A DNA stretch of 37,090 nt from JABDPF01 sp036351055 (GCA_036351055.1 JAZBOH010000258.1:1-37090); one strand, 5' to 3'; shown: positions 1 to 8,567, counted from the stretch's first letter. A program made the numbers and translations. Notes: generated by a model not told the origin, from the letters alone.

Positions 1-1284
1 AACCCCGATCATGGAGTACGAATCCCGCCGCCAGGTGGCCGAATGCATTTGCAACCTGCCCCAATAGGCAAACGGCATCATGACCAGCGTGACGAGGATC
101 GCCCGGAAGAACAACGGAACGTAGTCGAAGCGGGGCTGGATGCCTGCCGCAATACCCGCGAGCTGCCCCGATACATACATGACGGGGGCCACTGCGAGCA
201 GAAGGATGGCCATGTCCAGGAAACTTCCTGTAAAAAATACCCTGGATTTTTGTTGCCGTGAGAGTGGATAAAGCATGTTCCCGGTCAGGGCAGCCGGACG
301 CCACAGCGCCATGCTGGCGCCCGCGATGATGATAAAAATTGCGACCATGATGAACGCACCACTGTGCTCACCGGTAAGGGTTGGGTGTGGTGAGCGCATC
401 AGGCCGTCGTGAAGCACCCAGAAAATCGACCTGCCAAAGCCAAGTTCACCGCTGAATTTTTGTGCTTCGATAAGCAGGACAAGGAACAGGCCCGATGAAG
501 CCCCGATGGATTTCAACAAATCCCTGCCCCTGAGACCGCCATAGCTCTCGTACCATGCCGCCCTGGTCCAGGCCGTAACTGAACAGCCCAGGTACGCCGG
601 CCGCCACGCCGTGTTTTTTGGGCCGTAAACCGCTTGCCGTCTTTTTTGCGCCCGGGTCAGTTTTTCTGTTGAAAAAACCAGCACCGGCCGCCCCCGGTTC
701 ACCGCGCGAAGGCGAATGGCATTTTTACTGAAAAGCCGGTACAGCCCCATGGCAACAAGAGCTGCAGCCAGGAACACCATGAACAGGGGATGGTCGCTGG
801 CCAAACGGGCCTGCGTCCCACTGGTCACGACCAGCACGAGGAACAAGGCGATGCCCAGCCCGGTCAGGAATCCCGACTGGGGGTCTCTTATCGAAGCGCC
901 TGTCGCAAATGCGCCCAGGCCAACAACAAAAAGCATCCAGTTGTCCTGGGGCGAAGGACTTGCCGCAACCGTCGGTAATACGGCTGCCAGAACCACCCCG
1001 GAACCAGCCAACAGGAACCCTGGCAGAAGCCGGGCCTGGCTCCCTGGTAACAGGGACAAAAACGATGTCTGCTGCAGTTCCATGATGCACGAACCGATTA
1101 TCCAACCGGAATAGACGGACAACACCACCACCGTCAGGTAGACGGCATCCATGAACAGGTCCGGATCCCCGCCTATGCTGACCAGTTGGCTATTCAGAAA
1201 AGTCGCGATAATCATCCAACCAATTGCCCCGAAAATCACCAGCGGGCGTTGGATCAACAGGAAAAACGGTTTCAGGGAACTCAT
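1..1284 (-). CDS. ABC transporter permease, partial (cut by left window edge)
   Basis: An open frame of 428 codons runs from ATG at 1284 to the first base of the window without a stop, so the C-terminus lies outside. The translation begins MSSLKPFFLLIQRPLVIFGA and has several hydrophobic segments: near the N-terminus, around codons 45-65, 100-170, 255-270, 300-320, 345-365 and 385-405. A polar arginine-rich stretch sits at about codons 190-250. This fits the membrane subunit of an ABC-2 type exporter. Its ATG overlaps the stop of the upstream ATPase gene (ATGA), so the two are translationally coupled, and the operon GntR-ATPase-permease is the usual YtrA-type arrangement. The substrate cannot be told. 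The family call rests mainly on context and hydrophobicity, as no permease signature motif is clear to me. Confidence 0.75.
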   Translation of the reverse strand, partial: MSSLKPFFLLIQRPLVIFGAIGWMIIATFLNSQLVSIGGDPDLFMDAVYLTVVVLSVYSGWIIGSCIMELQQTSFLSLLPGSQARLLPGFLLAGSGVVLAAVLPTVAASPSPQDNWMLFVVGLGAFATGASIRDPQSGFLTGLGIALFLVLVVTSGTQARLASDHPLFMVFLAAALVAMGLYRLFSKNAIRLRAVNRGRPVLVFSTEKLTRAQKRRQAVYGPKNTAWRPAYLGCSVTAWTRAAWYESYGGLRGRDLLKSIGASSGLFLVLLIEAQKFSGELGFGRSIFWVLHDGLMRSPHPTLTGEHSGAFIMVAIFIIIAGASMALWRPAALTGNMLYPLSRQQKSRVFFTGSFLDMAILLLAVAPVMYVSGQLAGIAAGIQPRFDYVPLFFRAILVTLVMMPFAYWGRLQMHSATWRRDSYSMIGV

Positions 1285-2168
1285 GACCACTTGCCCCGCA
1301 CCAGCCAGGGAAACATGTCCTCAAGGTTGAGTGGGCGCACCGCGACCTCAACACCATGGCTGGCGGTGAATAACTCCAGGTTACCCGGTTCGCATTGCAC
1401 GACCAGCCTTGCCTGCCTGCCGCTGACCTCCTGCTCCAGAATGAAGGCCTCGCTGAAAGCCTCCGGTAAGTTGCCGGCCGGGGAATTCACGACCCACTCC
1501 ACCAGGGTCTCCTTCAGATCATCCAATACAGCGTTGGCGGTGACCTTTCCTTCGTCGATGCAGATCACGTGATCCACAATTTTCTCTACATCACGTAATA
1601 CATGACTGGAAATCAAAATCGTGGCTTCATCCTCTTGCAACACCTCCAGCAGGAACCGTAAAAGCTTCGAGCGTACGATAGGATCGAGATCGCTGACCGG
1701 TTCGTCCAGGAGCAGGAATTTCGGGTGGTGGCAAACGGCAAGAATGATGGCCAGTTTCTGCAGGTTGCCCGAAGAGAGGTTTCCCACCAGGTCATCCGTC
1801 AATAGCTCGAGGCTTTCCAGCAGTTTCTGCTGCCGCCCCGTATCCCATGCCGGGTAGAAACTGGACACGTATTCGAGCTGTTGTTCCACCGTCATCCAGT
1901 CCAGCAGCTGCACCTCCTGCGGAACGAAACCCATGTTCAGCAGTTCATCATGACCAAGGTTCGCGCCCGGCGTTCCCAATGTCGTCGCCGTGCCTTCACT
2001 CGGCAGGTAGAGACCGGTCATGTGGCGGATCAGTGTGGTTTTACCACAACCGTTTCGCCCCAGGAGGCCGATGATCGCCGGTCCTTTCAGTTCAAGGTCA
2101 ATGGCGTCGAGCACGGTCTTTCCATTGAATCTCTTGGTCAGTTTCCTGGCTTCGAAAACGCTTTTCAT
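1281..2168 (-). CDS. ABC transporter ATP-binding protein
   Basis: This 295-residue cytoplasmic ATPase should power the adjacent permease. Visible motifs in order are Walker A (GRNGCGKTT), the Q-loop (FVPQE), an ABC signature in the variant form LSSGNLQKL (instead of LSGGQ), Walker B (FLLLDEP) and the switch histidine (SSHV). After about residue 215 a divergent C-terminal domain of about 80 residues follows, as in many ABC-2 exporter ATPases. I chose ATG at 2168 because GAGGA sits about 8 nt upstream and it follows the regulator stop by 4 nt. The same frame stays open to 2219, but that would overlap the GntR gene. The partner permease starts inside its stop codon. Possible roles are lipid, peptide or antibiotic export, as for YtrBCDEF-like systems; the substrate is unknown. 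Confidence 0.9.
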   Translation of the reverse strand: MKSVFEARKLTKRFNGKTVLDAIDLELKGPAIIGLLGRNGCGKTTLIRHMTGLYLPSEGTATTLGTPGANLGHDELLNMGFVPQEVQLLDWMTVEQQLEYVSSFYPAWDTGRQQKLLESLELLTDDLVGNLSSGNLQKLAIILAVCHHPKFLLLDEPVSDLDPIVRSKLLRFLLEVLQEDEATILISSHVLRDVEKIVDHVICIDEGKVTANAVLDDLKETLVEWVVNSPAGNLPEAFSEAFILEQEVSGRQARLVVQCEPGNLELFTASHGVEVAVRPLNLEDMFPWLVRGKWS

Positions 2169-2172
2169 CACG

Positions 2173-2550
2173 TCAATCCTCTTCATCCAGCAGCCGGCGG
2201 AATATCTCTGCCGCCTCACTGCTTTCGATATTCATCTGTTTTGCCTTGACGGCCACGGGGCGCAGCGCCTGTTCCAGTTGTTCAAGCTTCGAGGAATGCC
2301 CGGAAGCCTTGCCCTGCGGGCGTACCAGCAGGGGCAAACCGGGCCTGCGCTCCAGCACGCCCTCGCTTTCCAGCAATGCATAAGCCTTGCTGATGGTCAT
2401 GGGGTTGACCCCCAGCTGGACGGAAAGTGAACGGGTGGACGGTATTTCATCGCCGGGCTGAAGCACCCCGCTGGACACCTGGAAGCGCAACTGCTCGACG
2501 ATCTGCCGGTAGACCGGTATGCCGCTATGGGGGTCGACAACAAGGATCAT
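2173..2550 (-). CDS. GntR family transcriptional regulator, YtrA subfamily
   Basis: This protein of 125 residues starts at ATG 2550, preceded by GAGG at about 7 nt. The N-terminal winged helix-turn-helix is typical of GntR: PVYRQIVEQL, then GDEIPSTRSLSVQLGVNPMTISKAYALLESEGVLERRPG. The C-terminal domain is very short (about 50 residues) and lacks a ligand-binding fold, which is the mark of the YtrA subfamily. These proteins usually repress their own operon with an ABC exporter and are relieved by cell-envelope stress such as wall-active antibiotics (family knowledge). It is the first gene of the operon, and its promoter carries three copies of an 8-bp half-site, which supports autoregulation. 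An in-frame extension to 2604 runs through the promoter and operator and is unlikely to be translated. Confidence 0.9.
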   Translation of the reverse strand: MILVVDPHSGIPVYRQIVEQLRFQVSSGVLQPGDEIPSTRSLSVQLGVNPMTISKAYALLESEGVLERRPGLPLLVRPQGKASGHSSKLEQLEQALRPVAVKAKQMNIESSEAAEIFRRLLDEED

Positions 2551-2563
2551 CGTTACGCCTCTA

Positions 2564-2613
2564 AGGTGTATAACACGCCTAATACACCTGGAGTTTAGAA
2601 CCACCAGGTGTAT
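2564..2613. promoter_or_regulatory. Operator cluster for the YtrA-type regulator
   Basis: Three copies of the half-site AGGTGTAT occur here: plus-strand orientation at 2564-2571, inverted at 2582-2589, and plus again at 2606-2613. The first two form a perfect palindrome with a 10-bp spacer, and the last two form an inverted pair with a 16-bp spacer. GTGTA...TACAC-like symmetry is typical of GntR operators. One half-site lies in the spacer of the promoter and the palindrome covers the expected transcription start, so binding should block transcription of the operon. Assignment to this regulator is inferred from position. Confidence 0.75.
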
Positions 2614-2620
2614 ATGTCAA
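2592..2620 (-). promoter_or_regulatory. Sigma-70 promoter of the ytrA-like operon
   Basis: On the minus strand a consensus -35 TTGACA (plus positions 2615-2620) is separated by exactly 17 bp from TAAACT (2592-2597). Transcription would start near 2585, about 35 nt before the regulator ATG, inside the operator palindrome. Confidence 0.75.
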
Positions 2621-2670
2621 CTAATACAGTTGCAGACTGTCCGGCCACCAGAACCGCCCAGGTCGTGGTG

Positions 2671-2761
2671 CCGCATACCTCTTCTCAGGGCATCCAGGTG
2701 TCGGGAACGCCTGAATAGCGCCCAGGGATGGCTCGAGCGTGCCCTGAGAAGAGGTATGCGG
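2671..2761. repeat. Long inverted repeat (22-bp perfect arms, 47-bp loop)
   Basis: Positions 2671-2692 are an exact reverse complement of 2740-2761. Beyond these arms the symmetry continues imperfectly (9 of 13 positions) to about 2658 and 2774, giving an element of about 117 bp. It lies between the divergent ytrA-like operon promoter and pgi. There is no T-run after either arm, so it is not a standard terminator. No open frame with a transposase is present. It could be a small non-autonomous mobile element, a REP-like element or a structured leader; nothing here decides between these. Confidence 0.7.
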
Positions 2762-2924
2762 TGCCTCGACCGGGTTTAGAACTCCGAGACCGCAATCGTG
2801 GTTTTCCCGCTCCAACTGTCGCCCCAAAGGTCACAAAGAGAACGTAATGGCCGTAGTTCTCACAAAGCTCAGGGGAGGTCCGGTACAATTGCTCTCTTTT
2901 GAACGAATACGAAAAGGAACCAGC

Positions 2925-4565
2925 GTGAGTGAACTGACCCGGTCAAGTGAATGGCAGGCGCTGCAGGCGCATGCCGAAGAGATGAAAAACACCCGGATGA
3001 GCGCACTGTTCGAGGACAGCGGTCGCTTCGAGGGCATGTCTATCGACGACCGTGAACTCGGGATGTTGCTCGATTTCTCAAAAAATATCGCCACTGATGA
3101 AACCATGGCGCTGCTGCGCCGCCTGGCACTGTCGGCCGGCGTGGCGGATAAGGCCAGGGCCATGTTTTCGGGTGAAAAAATCAACTGGACCGAAGACCGG
3201 GCCGTGCTGCATATCGCATTGCGCAATCGCAGCAATGAACCGATCCATGTCGATGGCCAGGACGTGATGCCGGCCATCAACGCGGTGCTGGCAAAAATGA
3301 AGCAGTTTACTGATGCAGTGCGAAACGGTGACTGGAAAGGCGCTTCCGGTAAAACGATTACCGATGTCGTCAATATCGGCATCGGTGGCTCGGACCTGGG
3401 TCCGGTGATGGTCTGCACGGCCCTGCAACACTACGCGGATGGGCCGGAAGTCCACTTTGTTTCCAATGTCGATGGGACGGATATCGTCGAAACATTGAAC
3501 AGCGTCAATCCGGATACCACCCTGTTCCTGGTGGCGTCAAAAACGTTCACCACCCAGGAAACCATGACCAATGCCCACACGGCCCGCGACTGGCTGGTGG
3601 CCGCACTCGGTGATGCGGCGGTGGCCAATCATTTCGCGGCCATGTCGACCAACGCCGAGGCGGTTTCCACTTTTGGCATCGATACCCGGAACATGTTCGA
3701 ATTCTGGGATTTTGTCGGCGGACGATATTCACTCTGGTCCGCCATCGGTCTTTCGATCGCCCTGCGCGTCGGTTTCGACCATTTCGTGGAACTGCTGGAA
3801 GGGGCGCATGCCATGGACCGCCATTTTGCCGACAGCGAGGCCGAAGACAATCTTCCGCTGACGCTCGCCTTGCTAGGCATCTGGTACAACAACTTTTTGG
3901 GCGCACAGACCCACGCCCTGTTGCCTTACGACCAGTACCTGAGCCGCTTTGCCGCCTACTTCCAACAGGGTGACATGGAAAGCAACGGTAAAACCGTGGA
4001 CGCTGAGGGAGAGCGGGTTGATTACGAAACCGGCCCGATCATCTGGGGTGAACCCGGCACCAACGGCCAACACGCTTTCTACCAGTTGATCCACCAGGGC
4101 ACCAAGCTAATTCCCGCCGATTTCATCGGTTTCGTGAACTCACTGAACCCGACCGGAGACCACCACCTGAAACTGATGGCCAATTTCTTCGCGCAGACCG
4201 AAGCCCTGGCCTTTGGCCTGGATGCAAAAACGGTCGAGGAACAATTACGTGCGGCTGGCATGTCGGAAGAAAAAGTCGCGATGCTGAAACCGCACAAGAC
4301 CTTCGAGGGCAACAAGCCGACCAACAGCCTGTTGATCGATCGCCTCACGCCCCGCAGCCTGGGGTCGCTGATCGCGCTCTACGAGCACAAGATCTTCGTA
4401 CAGGGTGTGATCTGGAACATCAACAGTTTTGACCAGTGGGGCGTGGAACTGGGCAAGGTGCTGGCCGGAGTGATCCTGCCGGAACTGGAAAGGGGCCAAG
4501 CGGGCCAACACGACGGTTCGACCCGGGGCTTGATCAGCCATTTTATCAGCAGGCGTAAAGGCTAA
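2925..4565 (+). CDS. pgi: Glucose-6-phosphate isomerase
   Basis: This cytoplasmic glycolytic enzyme interconverts glucose 6-phosphate and fructose 6-phosphate. The 546-residue length matches the bacterial family (E. coli Pgi is 549). Both family signatures are present: DFVGGRYSLWSAIG in the middle and FDQWGVELGK near the C-terminus. The phosphate-binding segment VNIGIGGSDLGP, SKTFTTQETMTNA and the NGQHAFYQLIHQG segment are also intact. I chose GTG at 2925 because AAAAGGA lies 6 nt upstream and the protein then starts MSELTRSSEW. The frame is open to ATG 2847, but those residues (ending SFERIRKGTS) look like untranslated leader. A possible -10 TACAAT at 2884-2889 has no convincing -35. The stop overlaps the stop of the convergent oxidoreductase gene. 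It sits beside a cellobiose-phosphorylase locus whose products feed into its substrate. Confidence 0.97.
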   Translation: MSELTRSSEWQALQAHAEEMKNTRMSALFEDSGRFEGMSIDDRELGMLLDFSKNIATDETMALLRRLALSAGVADKARAMFSGEKINWTEDRAVLHIALRNRSNEPIHVDGQDVMPAINAVLAKMKQFTDAVRNGDWKGASGKTITDVVNIGIGGSDLGPVMVCTALQHYADGPEVHFVSNVDGTDIVETLNSVNPDTTLFLVASKTFTTQETMTNAHTARDWLVAALGDAAVANHFAAMSTNAEAVSTFGIDTRNMFEFWDFVGGRYSLWSAIGLSIALRVGFDHFVELLEGAHAMDRHFADSEAEDNLPLTLALLGIWYNNFLGAQTHALLPYDQYLSRFAAYFQQGDMESNGKTVDAEGERVDYETGPIIWGEPGTNGQHAFYQLIHQGTKLIPADFIGFVNSLNPTGDHHLKLMANFFAQTEALAFGLDAKTVEEQLRAAGMSEEKVAMLKPHKTFEGNKPTNSLLIDRLTPRSLGSLIALYEHKIFVQGVIWNINSFDQWGVELGKVLAGVILPELERGQAGQHDGSTRGLISHFISRRKG

Positions 4566-5695
4566 GCCCCCGCCTCCCTGGCGATTGCGCTTTGCCAGGA
4601 GGCATCCAGCCACGCCTGGGTGCGTTCACTGGCGCGTACACTTTTTTCGAACAGTCCGCGGTCCGCGACCATGGCGGCGAAATCTTCGAACATAAGGGTG
4701 GGTGCCCGCTTGCTGAACGGGATTTCCTGTTCGAAAAGCTCCCTGCCTCTTTTGTACCTGATTCGTTCATGCGCCGGCGAACCTGGGATAAAGACAAAAT
4801 CATCGATCCAGATGACGCCGTCAGGGCCGCTGATGCGAAGCTCCTCCACCATCGCGCCTGAATTGAACCCGCAATTCCAGGTGCTTGTCGAGCCATCGCT
4901 GAAACGCAGCACCCCGCTGCCGGAAATCACCGCGTTGTTCTGTTTCTCACGCAGCAGGTAAGCATCCGCTGAAACCAGCTCGACGTCATCGGACAGGAAT
5001 TCCACCGCGGCACGCATGTTGTACCAACCGGTATCGCCGATGGCGCCGTAGGGCTCGAGGGCCGGGTTCATGCGAATATTGCCTGTGTTCTGCAAATTGA
5101 ACTGGAACGCCGAGTCGACCGACCATGGCCTGCCCGCCATATCGTGCATGTCCTGCTGGATTTTCCGGGTTCGCAGGAGATGCGGAAAATGCGTGCCGTC
5201 CATGAAACCGACACCCTTTTCCCGGCAAGCCGCGGTCATTCGCTTCAGGGAAGCCAGGTCGGCAAACGGCTTTTCAGCCAGGACGTGTATTCCCCGCCCC
5301 GCCGCTGCCAGGCTGATCTCCTCCTTCACGCTGGTGGGCGTGGCGATGTAAACAGCATCTACCCGGCCCGATTCGATCATTTTCTGCCAGGAATCGAAGG
5401 CTTGCGGCACACCGTGCTTGTTGGCAAATTCATCTGCCGTTTCCATCTTGCGGCTGGACACTGCCGAGAGTTCGGCCGATTCGGCCTCCTTTATCCTGGG
5501 CGCCATGCTGTTTGCAATCGTACCGGTGCCAATGATGCCCCAGCGAATTGTCTTTGTGTCCGAGGCCGCCAGGTCACGCGGAACGACACCGCCCAGCGCG
5601 GCCGCGAATACGCCAGCGCTGGCGGCGCCGATGAGGTCACGCCTGCCGCTGTCGATGGCTTGCAGGACTTCTTTTCCAACAGGAGTTTTGTTCAT
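4562..5695 (-). CDS. Tat-exported Gfo/Idh/MocA family oxidoreductase
   Basis: This 377-residue NAD(P)-dependent sugar oxidoreductase family member starts at ATG 5695 after a GGAGAG ribosome site 5 nt upstream. Residues 17-45 form a twin-arginine signal (SGRRDLIGAASAGVFAAALGG), so it should be exported folded with its cofactor, like glucose-fructose oxidoreductase of Zymomonas. The Rossmann motif GIIGTGTIA is at residues 53-61 and the family motif AEKPFA lies near residue 140. The C-terminal alpha/beta domain is complete. It is the last gene of the LacI-GH5/SGNH-oxidoreductase operon, 13 nt after the glycosidase gene, which suggests it acts on sugars released from a polysaccharide in the periplasm. 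The substrate is unknown; tightly bound NADP is likely from the family precedent but not proven here. Confidence 0.88.
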   Translation of the reverse strand: MNKTPVGKEVLQAIDSGRRDLIGAASAGVFAAALGGVVPRDLAASDTKTIRWGIIGTGTIANSMAPRIKEAESAELSAVSSRKMETADEFANKHGVPQAFDSWQKMIESGRVDAVYIATPTSVKEEISLAAAGRGIHVLAEKPFADLASLKRMTAACREKGVGFMDGTHFPHLLRTRKIQQDMHDMAGRPWSVDSAFQFNLQNTGNIRMNPALEPYGAIGDTGWYNMRAAVEFLSDDVELVSADAYLLREKQNNAVISGSGVLRFSDGSTSTWNCGFNSGAMVEELRISGPDGVIWIDDFVFIPGSPAHERIRYKRGRELFEQEIPFSKRAPTLMFEDFAAMVADRGLFEKSVRASERTQAWLDASWQSAIAREAGA

Positions 5696-5708
5696 GTGAC
5701 TCTCCGGG

Positions 5709-7511
5709 TCATGGAAGCATGGGTTTCAATATGGCGTTGAGCTGTTCGGCAAAAACAGCATAGCCTTTCTCGGTCGGGTGCAGGAAGTCGGCCATGATTT
5801 CAGGCGACATGGAACCGTCTTCTTCCAGGAACGCCGCGCCGATGTCATGGAAGACGACACCGTTACGCCCTCCAAAGGATTGGGTCAGCATATTGGTCTC
5901 GCTGACTTTCTGGCGGATCTCCGTGCCCGCTTCTTGGCCCACCGGCAGGATACCCAGCAGCACGATCCTGGCCTTGTCAAAATCCGACTGGAGTTGATCG
6001 ATGATCTCCTCGATGCCGCGCGCTACTTCAGTGGGGGTGTTGTCCCCAAGCCCGAAGTTATTGACGCCGATCATCAGGACGATCACGCCCGGGGCCAGCT
6101 TGCCGACGCTGCCGTTGCGCAGTCGCCAGAGCAGGTTCTGGGTCTTGTCACCGCCGATGCCAAAGTTGGCTGCTTCGTACGGTGCAAAGTTGCTGTTCCA
6201 GATCGCTTCCGGCCACCCTTCGGTGATCGAATCACCGAGGAACAGCAGGTCGACCCCGCCCTCCTGGGCCACCGATACGTCCTCGCGGTACATGTCCCAC
6301 CACCGCTCGATGGACATCCACGGGTACTCGTTAACGCGAGGCGAAGCAATGGTGGCCGCGCTGAGTTCACCCGCTTTCGCCTGCAATAGAACGTCGCGGA
6401 AAAAGCGCCCCTGCTCCGAGGGCGTGAAATCCCAGTCGCTGATCATCACCGGCGACCAGTCAACGTCAAAGCACCAGGCCGTCCAGGAGATTCCGCGTTC
6501 CTGCATGAAGTTGACCAGGTTTGGGCCATAACTGCCGTCGTTGTTGATCACGGGCATATGGGCGTTGTACCCCTCTTCATGCACCCAACCGATCTCGGTG
6601 GCGATGACCGGGTAGCTTTCCGCGACAAAACCCCAGTGTTCCTGCCAGGCATCGAAATACGCCTGTCGTGTATTCTGCTCTGGCCTTGCCTTCTGCGGGT
6701 AAGGATGGGACGCATAGGCTATGCCCTCGCGGCGGACCGGCATTTCGGCCACCGGCCCCAGCTCGTATGCCCAGTTCATACCGCCGACCAGCGAGATCGA
6801 GGCCGGGTCATAGACCTGGACGATATCGACCAGGGTTTCCAGGGTCTCGCGCCAGCTCTCCCAGCTCAGTTTGCCGAGCGAGCCTTTGCCGTTGCCGATA
6901 AAGTCGTCGGTAGGTTCGTTGAACAGCTCGTAAACAGCCACGGTGGGTACGTCACGGTAACGAAATGCGATCCGGCGCCAGAAATCAGACGTTTCGACCA
7001 GGGATGTCTGGTACATGGGGTGCTGGAACATCTGCGTTTTCAGGTTGCCGATCGAATGCCAGTCGATGATCAGGTAGAGCCCCAAAGCGTTGGCCCAGAA
7101 CACGGCCTCGTCGATCCGCTCGAGGTACCAGTCAGGGCCGCGCTTGCGCCAACCCATCGGGTGCACGGGCAGACGGATCGTATTGGCACCCCAGTTGGCG
7201 ATCTCTTCAAAAAGTCGACGGTTCCAGCGCTCCTGGCGGGTAAGCTTGTCCGGGTCGGCGATGTTCACGCCGCGCAGGACCATGACCGAGCCGCTCTCTG
7301 TGACGATGTCTTTGCCGGATACGGAAAGGGCCTCCTGTTTTTCCGTCAACAATGACGAGTCAAACCGCTGTGGATAGGGAATGTCCCACCACTCCTCATC
7401 GCTAAGCTGTACATTTGTAGCACCATGGTTCAACTCGTCGGCCATTGTCGCCGGCGCGGTGAGACCCAGGGCAAAAAGGGCAAGGGTGGTGACCAGGAGG
7501 TTATTTTTCAT
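5709..7511 (-). CDS. Secreted bifunctional enzyme: GH5 endoglucanase-like domain fused to SGNH esterase domain
   Basis: This protein has 600 residues and a Sec signal peptide (MKNNLLVTTLALFALGLTAPATMA). Residues about 55-375 are a glycoside hydrolase family 5 barrel: IRLPVHPMGW, LIIDWHS, the acid/base in ELFNEP (E199), the ASHPYP segment and the nucleophile in ATEIGW (E306). Residues about 420-600 are an SGNH hydrolase: GDSIT with S428 (block I), GIGGDKT (block II), GVNN with N484 (block III) and DFLH with D575 and H578 (block V). All catalytic residues are present, so both activities look possible: cleavage of a beta-1,4-glucan-type backbone and removal of an ester group such as acetyl. The start overlaps the LacI stop (ATGA). 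The operon and the cellobiose phosphorylase across the divergent promoter suggest a cello-oligosaccharide-yielding substrate; mannan is an alternative for GH5. Confidence 0.92.
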   Translation of the reverse strand: MKNNLLVTTLALFALGLTAPATMADELNHGATNVQLSDEEWWDIPYPQRFDSSLLTEKQEALSVSGKDIVTESGSVMVLRGVNIADPDKLTRQERWNRRLFEEIANWGANTIRLPVHPMGWRKRGPDWYLERIDEAVFWANALGLYLIIDWHSIGNLKTQMFQHPMYQTSLVETSDFWRRIAFRYRDVPTVAVYELFNEPTDDFIGNGKGSLGKLSWESWRETLETLVDIVQVYDPASISLVGGMNWAYELGPVAEMPVRREGIAYASHPYPQKARPEQNTRQAYFDAWQEHWGFVAESYPVIATEIGWVHEEGYNAHMPVINNDGSYGPNLVNFMQERGISWTAWCFDVDWSPVMISDWDFTPSEQGRFFRDVLLQAKAGELSAATIASPRVNEYPWMSIERWWDMYREDVSVAQEGGVDLLFLGDSITEGWPEAIWNSNFAPYEAANFGIGGDKTQNLLWRLRNGSVGKLAPGVIVLMIGVNNFGLGDNTPTEVARGIEEIIDQLQSDFDKARIVLLGILPVGQEAGTEIRQKVSETNMLTQSFGGRNGVVFHDIGAAFLEEDGSMSPEIMADFLHPTEKGYAVFAEQLNAILKPMLP

Positions 7512-8539
7512 TTGCGGGCTCGGTTTTGTTCAATGGGCGAGGTACTCTCCCTCACCACCAGCTCATGGGGCAAAAAGGTTTGCAGGGTTTCGGGCGACTT
7601 TCCTTCGATCAGGTCGAACAGAATCCGGGCGCAGTTGGCGCCGATTTCTTCCGTGGGCTGGGCGATGGTGGTCAACGACGGCGTGACGTAGCGTGCAAAG
7701 GGGATGCCATCGAATCCCATCACCGACATGTCACCGGGCACTTTGAAACCCTGTTCCTGCAAGGCGTGCATGCAACCTATGGCCATTTCATCACTGAAAC
7801 AGAAGATCGACGTGGGGCGGTCCTTTTGCACCATCAACTTCCGCGCCGCGATTTCACCGTCACCGGGAAGGTAGTTACCATAGGTCAGCCAATGCTCGTT
7901 TACCGGCAGTCCCGCCGCCTGCATCGCTTCCCTGAAACCCTGCAGGCGGTTCCGGCTGCTGGCGCTTTCCATGTCTCCGGTGATGACCGCGATTTCACGG
8001 TGCCCGAGTCCCAGCAGGTGGTTGGTGGCGTCGATAGCTGCCTGGCGATCATCCACTGATACGCAGGGAATTCCATCGACACCGGTGTTTTCGCAACCGT
8101 TCACGATCGGCGGCAGTTTGTCGATGACCAATCCCCCGGCCGGGGCTGAAAAAGGCATGCGGTGCGACATCAGGATGATGCCGTCCGCCTGGCTCGAAAG
8201 GGTCATGGCGGCAAATTCGCGTTCACGCTTTTCCGAGCCCTGAGTATTACCCAGCAGGACCGAGTACCCACGGCTACGGGCCACGTTTTCAATGCCGGTG
8301 ATGATCTTGCCGTTAAGGCTGTCCGCAACGTCCGGAATGATTACGACGATGTTGCCGGAGCGGGCTGTGCGCAGGCTGGCTGCGAGGCGGTTGGGCGTGT
8401 AACCGGCCTTTTTGGCCGCAGCCAGTACTTTCCTGCGGGTTTCGTCCGAAACCCGGCCCGGGTTACGCAGTGCATGGGAAACGGTGGCGATGGAAACGCC
8501 GGTTTCGGCCGCTATGTCCTTGATCCCAACCTTTGACAT
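7508..8539 (-). CDS. LacI family transcriptional regulator of the beta-glucan locus
   Basis: This 343-residue repressor has an N-terminal LacI helix-turn-helix (VGIKDIAAETGVSIATVSHA, then a hinge ending NRLAASLRT). A periplasmic-binding-protein-like effector domain follows (residues about 60-340), including GIILMSHRMP and SVMGFDGIPFARYVTPSLTTIAQP. It is the first gene of the leftward operon and is divergent from the symporter-cellobiose phosphorylase pair. Two matching operators lie in the 163-bp space between them, one over each promoter. The simplest model is repression of both operons and of itself, with release by cellobiose or a related oligosaccharide. The effector is inferred from the neighbours only. 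The start at ATG 8539 has CCAGG 5 nt upstream. Confidence 0.95.
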   Translation of the reverse strand: MSKVGIKDIAAETGVSIATVSHALRNPGRVSDETRRKVLAAAKKAGYTPNRLAASLRTARSGNIVVIIPDVADSLNGKIITGIENVARSRGYSVLLGNTQGSEKREREFAAMTLSSQADGIILMSHRMPFSAPAGGLVIDKLPPIVNGCENTGVDGIPCVSVDDRQAAIDATNHLLGLGHREIAVITGDMESASSRNRLQGFREAMQAAGLPVNEHWLTYGNYLPGDGEIAARKLMVQKDRPTSIFCFSDEMAIGCMHALQEQGFKVPGDMSVMGFDGIPFARYVTPSLTTIAQPTEEIGANCARILFDLIEGKSPETLQTFLPHELVVRESTSPIEQNRARK

Positions 8540-8567
8540 GACACCTGGAAAACTGGATGTTCAATTC

